10,998 nt of DNA from Nitrososphaerales archaeon TH1920 (GTDB lineage: Archaea; Thermoproteota; Nitrososphaeria; Nitrososphaerales; Nitrososphaeraceae): assembly GCA_014523495.1 (NCBI GenBank), contig JAATVM010000169.1, positions 1 to 10,998 on the forward strand, read 5' to 3'. The translations under genes and the position numbers were made by a program. Numbering within the stretch: the first letter of the stretch is position 1; every line of letters starts with the position of its first letter. A model generated the notes under the pieces. The model worked only from the letters and a program-made list of their open reading frames with translations, ran no database searches and was not told the DNA's origin. Shown piece by piece: positions 6,388 to 10,998 of the stretch.

Positions 6388-6428
6388 ACTTGATATCGTT
6401 ATTTTCAGGTTTGAGTAAAAAATTATTG

Positions 6429-6438
6429 ATTTATATAG
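6429..6438 (+). promoter_or_regulatory. TATA box for mpgS
   Basis: ATTTATATAG is centred about 40 nt before the ATG at 6474, predicting a leader of roughly 10-15 nt. Confidence 0.45.
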
Positions 6439-6473
6439 ACTTGTAATAAATATGGCATAACTGAATTAAAGAT

Positions 6474-7664
6474 ATGAAGCTTGATGTCCCGAGATTTACA
6501 GAAAGATTTGGATCGGTAAGCCTACACGGAGTTCAACGTGTGTACGAACTAGATTCTGGACACAAGAACAAACATCCGAAAACTGAATCTGAAGTCATTC
6601 GTTCTATTGATGATGAAATCATTTCGAAAATAGAATCTGAAATGGCAATTGTAATTCCTATAAAAGGAGAACGTTTAAAGCTTCTAGAAGGAGTGCTAAG
6701 CGGCATTCCTCATGATTGTTTGACAATCATTGTATCAAATAGTCCAAGAGAACCTATTGATAGGTTTAAACTAGAAAAACAGGCCTTTGAACAATTTAAC
6801 AGGTTTGCAGGAAAAAAATCAGTAATCATGCATCAAAAAGATGCGGGCTTTGTCAAGGCTTTAGAGGAAGTTGGATATACAGATCTTTTTGATTCGGATA
6901 ATAAAATACGTAATGGTAAAGGAGAGGGGATGTTCATTGGTATGATCCTTTCAAAAATGATGGGAAAAAAATATGTAGGATTTGTTGATTCTGACAACTA
7001 TGTCCCCGGCGCTGTAAATGAATACACAAAAATATTCTCGTCTGGGATTGCGTTATCTACCACACCGTACACCATGGTTCGTGTGTCGTGGATATACAAA
7101 CCAAAGATTTCTGAATCTGGTGTACGATTTTCAAAGCTGGGCAGAGTCTCGGAAATGACAAATCAATTCTTGAACTTCATGATATCATACTATACTGGAT
7201 TTGAAACTGAAGTAATACGCACAGGAAATTCGGGAGAACATTGTATGTCTATTCAGTTGGCAGAATTATTGACTTACTCCTCTGGTTTTTCCATCGAGCC
7301 CTATGAAATAGTTAATTTGTTGGAACAATTTGGTGGAATTACCCCGCCAGAACACAAGGATACTATGGAAAAAGGAGTTGAAGTGATGCAAATTGAAACA
7401 CGGAATCCACATTTTCATGAAGAAAAAGGAGACTCGCATATAAAGGAGATGTTCTTACAAGGCTGGGGAAGTATTTTTCATAGCAAGTTATGTCATCCAG
7501 AATTACGCGAAAAATTAAAGGCGGAGTTGGTTTCAAGGGGGATATTAGAAAAAATAAAAGAGCCCCCACAATTACCTAAAATGAGACCGTTCAAGGATCT
7601 GGATATTTTGAAATTTGAAAAAATATTAAAAGAACAAACAAACACCCTTACAATATTTGAATAG
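6474..7664 (+). CDS. mpgS: Mannosyl-3-phosphoglycerate synthase
   Basis: A 396-residue GT55 glycosyltransferase, full length for the family. It transfers mannose from GDP-mannose to 3-phosphoglycerate, giving mannosyl-3-phosphoglycerate, the phosphorylated precursor of the compatible solute mannosylglycerate. Recognisable parts: the opening PRFTERFGSVSLHGVQRVYE, nucleotide-binding strand AIVIPIKGE (58-66), SNSPREPIDRFK (88-99), the metal-binding DSD motif in VDSDNYVPGAVNEY (171-184), GNSGEHCMS (251-259) and HFHEEKGDSHIKEM (313-326). The phosphatase partner MpgP that removes the phosphate is not adjacent, unlike in the mpgS-mpgP operons of some thermophiles. The gene is a single unit behind a long upstream region with a palindrome, so osmotic or other regulation is possible but not shown. 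Confidence 0.95.
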   Translation: MKLDVPRFTERFGSVSLHGVQRVYELDSGHKNKHPKTESEVIRSIDDEIISKIESEMAIVIPIKGERLKLLEGVLSGIPHDCLTIIVSNSPREPIDRFKLEKQAFEQFNRFAGKKSVIMHQKDAGFVKALEEVGYTDLFDSDNKIRNGKGEGMFIGMILSKMMGKKYVGFVDSDNYVPGAVNEYTKIFSSGIALSTTPYTMVRVSWIYKPKISESGVRFSKLGRVSEMTNQFLNFMISYYTGFETEVIRTGNSGEHCMSIQLAELLTYSSGFSIEPYEIVNLLEQFGGITPPEHKDTMEKGVEVMQIETRNPHFHEEKGDSHIKEMFLQGWGSIFHSKLCHPELREKLKAELVSRGILEKIKEPPQLPKMRPFKDLDILKFEKILKEQTNTLTIFE

Positions 7665-7730
7665 AATACTAGCTTAAAGATACTTCATCCAATTCAAACT
7701 TAGACTCTCACCTACTCATTATATAGTCTA

Positions 7731-8558
7731 TTAACGATCTATAATATTGCAAGTTTCATTTTTCATTATTTTGCGTATGATCAATAGTGGCGTGCCAATC
7801 AAAATTGGAATAGTTATTACGATAAATAGGCTTTGAAATGGAGCGAGCGCAGAAATTGTGGCGCTTGTACCAAATCCAACAAGGACTGAAAATAAGCTCC
7901 CTGCACAGGTCGGGCAACCAATGAATAAACCACTGAATACACCAAAAGTTGAAGTAATTGAAAATTTTCTTTGAGACTGATCTCGAAATATCTTGAGAAA
8001 GTATACATTTAATGCAAAATTAAATCCAACTAGTAATGAGACGGCTATTGCAAGTATTAGATTTATGGGGATTATCAATATAGAAAATAATTCCGTCAGT
8101 TCCATTGTTATCATTGGAACATATCCAGGATAATTGCAGCATAGTGTGACAGAAAGAGAAGGGGCAGTATTACCTTCAACATCAGCATGGTAAATAAGAA
8201 TTTGAGATAAGAAACCAAAGAAAATCCCATACACAATAGATGAAACAATAAATATTTTCCAATAAGTCTTGTTGGTTAAAATCATTGAAATGTATCCAAG
8301 ATAACTCTTCTTAGGCTCTGGTTTCAAAGATTCAGAGTAGAGTATCAAATAAGATCCATATCCAATGGCTGCTAACGAAACTAATATCAAAATAATCACG
8401 GCAATCGCTAAATTATACAATCTTGTTATGTCTGTTAACGATTGATGGGAGCTAAAGAAAGAGTATAGAATGATGGCGACTATTATGGAAAAAATGCTGA
8501 TTGAAATAATACGTATACCTCTATTTCTTAGCGATTTATAATTCTCGAGCATAGTCAT
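7731..8558 (-). CDS. Polytopic membrane protein with CPTC motif, unknown function
   Basis: A 275-residue protein with about six to seven membrane helices (roughly 15-35, 47-73, 100-123, 150-190 as one or two helices, 202-230, 236-262). Two cysteine features stand out: adjacent Cys140-Cys141 in TLCCNYPGY on a loop between helices, and Cys215-Pro-Thr-Cys218 in GLFIGCPTCAGSLFSVLVGFG, inside or at the edge of a helix. CPTC has the CxxC spacing of thiol-disulfide or metal-relay proteins, and with the Cys pair it could form a redox relay across the membrane, but the protein is not recognisably DsbD/CcdA or VKOR. Neighbours give no clue: mpgS converges on its 3' end and a DUF151 gene is divergent. 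Start ATG 8558, or ATG 8552 two codons later. Function unknown; membrane location is secure. Confidence 0.85.
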   Translation of the reverse strand: MTMLENYKSLRNRGIRIISISIFSIIVAIILYSFFSSHQSLTDITRLYNLAIAVIILILVSLAAIGYGSYLILYSESLKPEPKKSYLGYISMILTNKTYWKIFIVSSIVYGIFFGFLSQILIYHADVEGNTAPSLSVTLCCNYPGYVPMITMELTELFSILIIPINLILAIAVSLLVGFNFALNVYFLKIFRDQSQRKFSITSTFGVFSGLFIGCPTCAGSLFSVLVGFGTSATISALAPFQSLFIVITIPILIGTPLLIIRKIMKNETCNIIDR

Positions 8559-8640
8559 TAACCATCAAGTAAGTTGATTTACGAAAAACCACCTTATGAA
8601 TATTAAGTTAATTTAAATAACTGTAAAAAAGATGAGATTT

Positions 8641-8653
8641 GACTTACCAAGTC
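8641..8653. repeat. Short inverted repeat GACTT/AAGTC
   Basis: GACTT-ACC-AAGTC, a perfect 5-bp dyad about 20 nt upstream of the TATA-like box of the DUF151 gene. The position would suit an activator or repressor site; it may be chance. Confidence 0.2.
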
Positions 8654-8670
8654 CTCTATTTGGATAAAGT

Positions 8671-8682
8671 CTAAATTTATCG
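8671..8682 (+). promoter_or_regulatory. TATA-like box for the DUF151 gene
   Basis: CTAAATTTATCG is centred about 23 nt before the ATG at 8699, consistent with a leaderless message. The bases directly before the ATG are an A-run, with no ribosome-binding site. Confidence 0.35.
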
Positions 8683-8698
8683 TCATGTAAAAAAAAAT

Positions 8699-9124
8699 AT
8701 GGGTGAAACTTTCACAAGTGAAGGATTTGTTACGGCCTCCATAAGCTTTATTGGTTTTGTCGATAAACTTGGACTTGAGGGACTTCTTACTTTAAAATCA
8801 GACGATGGAAGAGAATTTCCAATACGTGCGTTTTCAGGTGAAGTTGCAAGACATATTCTGAGATTTAAAGAAGGAGACAAAACTACCATACCTACTATTT
8901 ATAACCTCATCGAAGAAATATCAGCTTTACAGGATTTATTATTAGTCGAAGTTAGAATTTACAGAAACGGTCCTGTCTTAAGGTCTAATCTTTACTTCAA
9001 AACTAGAAAAGAGATAATTACTTTAAGAAATTATCGTGCGTCTGATTCTATTGCACTGGCTGCATTTTTTGATGTACCAATAAGAGTGAGAAAAAATCTG
9101 TTTGAAGAAACCATTGAACAGTAA
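8699..9124 (+). CDS. Bifunctional nuclease family protein (DUF151/BFN domain)
   Basis: A 141-residue single-domain protein of the DUF151 family, named after plant bifunctional DNase/RNase proteins. Family marks: the strand pair LLTLKSDDGREFPIRAF (29-45) followed by the SGEVARHILRF helix, the helix TIYNLIEEISAL (66-77) in the place of the family's thDLl segment, the VEVRIYRNG strand (83-91), and the signature RASDSIALAAFFDVPIRV (113-130), the form of RPSDAIALA-x-PI found in the family. The biochemical activity outside plants is poorly established, so nuclease function should be treated as a label. It overlaps nothing and converges on purP with only 10 bp between stops. Confidence 0.88.
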   Translation: MGETFTSEGFVTASISFIGFVDKLGLEGLLTLKSDDGREFPIRAFSGEVARHILRFKEGDKTTIPTIYNLIEEISALQDLLLVEVRIYRNGPVLRSNLYFKTRKEIITLRNYRASDSIALAAFFDVPIRVRKNLFEETIEQ

Positions 9125-9134
9125 TTTATCTGAC

Positions 9135-10232
9135 TTAAGTAACTATTGTGAATAGTTTGTATTCGCTTAATGCCTTATTGACTTCCATCGCAATTCTGCG
9201 GCCAATACCAAATGTCTGGCCGTAAGAATATTTTGTATATGGCGAGGTTGTTGCCATTATTGGATTTCCAGGAACTCTTAGAGAAACATCATAAACAACT
9301 ATTTCTAATTCAGGCGTGACTATACTCTGTAGAGAAAATGGTCCTATTATTCCAGGTGGATATACCTTTCTCACAGTTTCTGAAAATTTATCACCGAGTT
9401 CAAATATTTTTTGTAGCATGGACTCCCTGATGCTTGCAGGTGTATGGCCAATTTCTATATGTCTCACTTCTATATCAAATTCTAGTTGTTGTCTTGCGGG
9501 TATGGCGTTCAGATCATTGAGATTGGTTTGGAGTCTTCGCTCAATACCCAAAAATTCAGTTTCAGGAGTTAAAGGTGAGGAGAAAAAATTAAAATTAAAA
9601 TAGGTGCCTACAACAAATTCTTCGATTACAGACGATTCAAGATCTTCATTAGTGATAACTTTCTCCTTTATCTTATTTTGAGATTTTTCCAAATAATCTT
9701 GTACTGAACTAACCACAAAAAATGCTCTTTCTAGCTTTCTTGAAGCTTCTTGAATCTTTACTATTGCCAGTCCATTTATATCAGAATAATTCTTGTATAT
9801 CTTTGGATGGGCTATTTGTGCTTGTTCCAATAAAAAGTACTGATTTTTTTCATAATTCCTTTCTTCAGCTCGAAATAAGTTCCTATTTCCAAGTATTGGC
9901 AACAATAATTCATTTTCAATGGAATCGTACCCAAGATATGCAGTAAATGCCCGATGAGGTACCATAATTGCATTATTTTCCCTGAGTTTGTCTTGATTTT
10001 CTTTGAAAACTAAATCTGAGAATTTATCTACCAAAATTATTTCGTCTGCTAGTCTTTTGAATCTCAAGTATGGCAATTCTCTTCCTTTTTGACAAACGCA
10101 TACCGTTCTCAGCCCCTCATCTTTTGCACCATCCATTATTTCCAACGCAGAATGACTTCCTAGAACTGCTAAGTGTATATCTTTTACATCATATTTTTTT
10201 ACAATCTCAGAAATTGTATCAGTACCAATCAT
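9135..10232 (-). CDS. purP: PurP-family FAICAR synthetase (ATP-grasp), divergent ATP loop
   Basis: A 365-residue archaeal PurP-family protein. PurP makes FAICAR from AICAR, formate and ATP, the formylation step of purine synthesis done by PurH in bacteria. Clear family blocks: HLAVLGSHSALEIMDGAKDEG (19-39), CQKGRELPY, VPHRAFTAYLG, NELLLPILGNRNLFRAEE, EEFVVGTYFNFNFFSSPLTP, EFLGIERR, IPARQQLE, PPGIIGPFSLQS, SLRVPGN and GIGRRIAMEV near the C terminus. The odd part is the segment corresponding to the glycine-rich ATP-grasp loop: M. jannaschii PurP, as I recall it, has PGARGGRGYF after VIVKF, whereas here VKIQEASRKLERAFF carries no glycine. It could be one of the archaeal PurP paralogue types of unproven activity. 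The gene is downstream of tatA on the same strand but has its own TATA box. Confidence 0.9.
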   Translation of the reverse strand: MIGTDTISEIVKKYDVKDIHLAVLGSHSALEIMDGAKDEGLRTVCVCQKGRELPYLRFKRLADEIILVDKFSDLVFKENQDKLRENNAIMVPHRAFTAYLGYDSIENELLLPILGNRNLFRAEERNYEKNQYFLLEQAQIAHPKIYKNYSDINGLAIVKIQEASRKLERAFFVVSSVQDYLEKSQNKIKEKVITNEDLESSVIEEFVVGTYFNFNFFSSPLTPETEFLGIERRLQTNLNDLNAIPARQQLEFDIEVRHIEIGHTPASIRESMLQKIFELGDKFSETVRKVYPPGIIGPFSLQSIVTPELEIVVYDVSLRVPGNPIMATTSPYTKYSYGQTFGIGRRIAMEVNKALSEYKLFTIVT

Positions 10233-10256
10233 GTTTATGCATGCAGAAGATTATTG

Positions 10257-10268
10257 TTATAAATAAAA
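10257..10268 (-). promoter_or_regulatory. TATA box for purP
   Basis: TTTATTTATAAC on the minus strand is centred about 30 nt before the ATG at 10232. This suggests purP is transcribed separately from tatCA with a very short or no leader. Confidence 0.45.
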
Positions 10269-10310
10269 TTTTCCAAAAATAGTAATTATTGAATATTGCT
10301 TGATATTGAC

Positions 10311-10631
10311 TTAGCTACTTTTTTCTTTATTAACAGCCGCTTCTATGGCTTTCCTAAGATCCTCATCATTCTTATTTGAGTAGTCTATTCCCAAGGATTC
10401 TGCTATTTCTTCAAGTTTTTCACGTCCAACCTTATCTTTGCTCCTAATTTGTTCCAGCTCTTTTTTAGCTTCAATTCTTGCTTTTTCATATTCTGCTGTT
10501 GCTTTTCCAAAAGATCTGGCCAATTCAGGAATTTTCCTGACACCAAAAAAGATAACCACAATAATAACTATGATGATTATCCATTCATATCCACCTGGTA
10601 TTTGCAGAATCGCATTATCAATACCGTTCAT
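10311..10631 (-). CDS. tatA: Twin-arginine translocase subunit TatA/TatE-like
   Basis: A 106-residue Tat pore-forming subunit. A short N-terminal outer segment leads to GGYEWIIIIVIIVVIFFG, the single membrane helix (about 14-30) with the FG hinge at 29-30, followed by the conserved amphipathic helix start VRKIPELARSFGKATAEYEKAR. TatA oligomers recruited to the TatBC complex export folded twin-arginine proteins. Past residue 60 there is a charged coiled tail and a compact segment LEEIAESLGIDYSNKNDEDL of unknown role. It follows tatC with a 54-bp gap. Membrane protein, cytoplasmic C terminus. Confidence 0.93.
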   Translation of the reverse strand: MNGIDNAILQIPGGYEWIIIIVIIVVIFFGVRKIPELARSFGKATAEYEKARIEAKKELEQIRSKDKVGREKLEEIAESLGIDYSNKNDEDLRKAIEAAVNKEKSS

Positions 10632-10654
10632 AGTTAGAAGATAGATATGGTTGA

Positions 10655-10664
10655 GATTTAAATG
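10655..10664 (-). promoter_or_regulatory. TATA-like box for tatA
   Basis: CATTTAAATC on the minus strand is centred about 28 nt before the ATG at 10631, in the 54-bp gap after tatC. tatA may therefore have its own leaderless transcript as well as read-through from tatC. Confidence 0.35.
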
Positions 10665-10685
10665 TTGATGGTATTTTTGTATTAT

Positions 10686-10998
10686 TTATCGCATGATAAT
10701 ACTCACTTCTTTCCGTCTAATCATTACAATACCAACAGCGTAAAGTGCAATCATTGGTAATGCAATAAACCACACAGTGACACCACTTCCATCTGGTGTT
10801 ATTATTGCGCCAAAAATTGTGATGATTATTATAGCATATCTAAAGTTTTTTTGCCAGAATTTTGAATCAGTCAAACCACTTAGGGATAATACATACATTA
10901 AGACAGGTAGCTGAAAGGCAATACCAAAACCCAATATGAATTGAAGTACAAAGGTTATGAAATCATTGACTGTTAGAAATGTTTCTGCACCTACTGAT
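10686..10998 (-). CDS. tatC: Twin-arginine translocase subunit TatC (3' part, runs off the window)
   Basis: The frame is open to the window end, so 103 C-terminal residues of TatC are seen and the start lies outside; a TTG at 10934 is internal. Visible parts are the end of periplasmic loop 2 (SVGAETFLTVNDF), TM4 with FGIAFQLPVLMYVLSLSGL, the basic cytoplasmic stretch KFWQKNFRYA, TM5 ending in AIITPDGSG, and TM6 (TVWFIALPMIALYAVGIVMI) with a short RRK tail. TatC is the receptor for twin-arginine signal peptides. The TM4 position usually held by Glu (FE-x-P) is Gln here. Next to tatA, it supplies the core of a minimal archaeal TatAC system. Confidence 0.93.
   Translation of the reverse strand, partial: SVGAETFLTVNDFITFVLQFILGFGIAFQLPVLMYVLSLSGLTDSKFWQKNFRYAIIIITIFGAIITPDGSGVTVWFIALPMIALYAVGIVMIRRKEVSIIMR

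Larger units (their letters stand above)
5879..6473. other. Long intergenic region between the Rieske gene and mpgS
   Basis: About 595 bp with no supported gene on either strand. Open frames here are 14-22 codons, for example ATG 6082 on the plus strand and ATG 6211 on the minus strand, with no family features. It contains a near-palindrome at 6359-6387, a 4-bp-stem hairpin AGAT-TCGG-ATCT at 6259-6270, and the mpgS TATA box. No tRNA cloverleaf or C/D-box pair could be made. It is the longest gene-free stretch in the window. Confidence 0.5.

Noticed and set aside
9316..9603. 95-codon open frame antisense to purP
   Set aside because: It lies fully inside the well-supported PurP gene, and its translation has no family features.
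10943..10951. Gln for the usual Glu in TatC TM4 (FGIAFQLP) as a defect
   Set aside because: The rest of TatC is well conserved, and this position may accept Gln in other archaeal proteins; not strong enough to call unusual without an alignment.

Overview
The window looks like chromosomal DNA of an ammonia-oxidising archaeon of the Thaumarchaeota/Nitrososphaerota, perhaps of the Nitrososphaera/Nitrosocosmicus type. This rests on strong AT richness, archaeal TATA boxes about 25 nt upstream of start codons with little or no Shine-Dalgarno sequence, the archaeal-type purine enzyme PurP, a mannosyl-3-phosphoglycerate synthase, a half-size archaeal haem A synthase-like protein, and a CorA protein that resembles thaumarchaeal CorA as I remember it. 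The genus is inference, and no rRNA, tRNA, mobile element or CRISPR array is visible.

Layout. 157-2022 (+): a PurM/SelD-superfamily 'selenophosphate synthetase-related' protein and a HIT-family hydrolase. 2059-3587 (-): a HAD-fold protein with degraded catalytic motifs, a four-helix CtaA/COX15-like protein, and a short cysteine-rich reading frame that may carry a frameshift just after its ATG. 3678-4445 (+): a DOT1/aKMT-like methyltransferase with a C-terminal extension. 4492-5455 (-): a CorA Mg2+ channel split into two overlapping frames. 5570-5878 (+): a small Rieske ferredoxin. 5879-6473: about 595 bp without a convincing gene, with a near-palindrome. 6474-7664 (+): mannosyl-3-phosphoglycerate synthase. 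7731-8558 (-): a polytopic membrane protein with a membrane-embedded CPTC motif. 8699-9124 (+): a bifunctional nuclease (DUF151) protein. 9135-10998 (-): purP, tatA and the 3' part of tatC.

Most genes are single units in alternating orientation, with convergent ends 10-70 bp apart and a TATA-like box before nearly every start. Only tatC-tatA-purP and ctaA-like-HAD run in the same direction, and even there each downstream gene has its own TATA-like element. I see no defence island or multi-gene novel system. The interesting material is in individual genes: apparent pseudo-enzymes or divergent paralogues (HAD, SelD-like, PurP with a non-glycine ATP loop), an unannotated Cys-rich small protein, a CPTC membrane protein of unknown function, and a broken corA.
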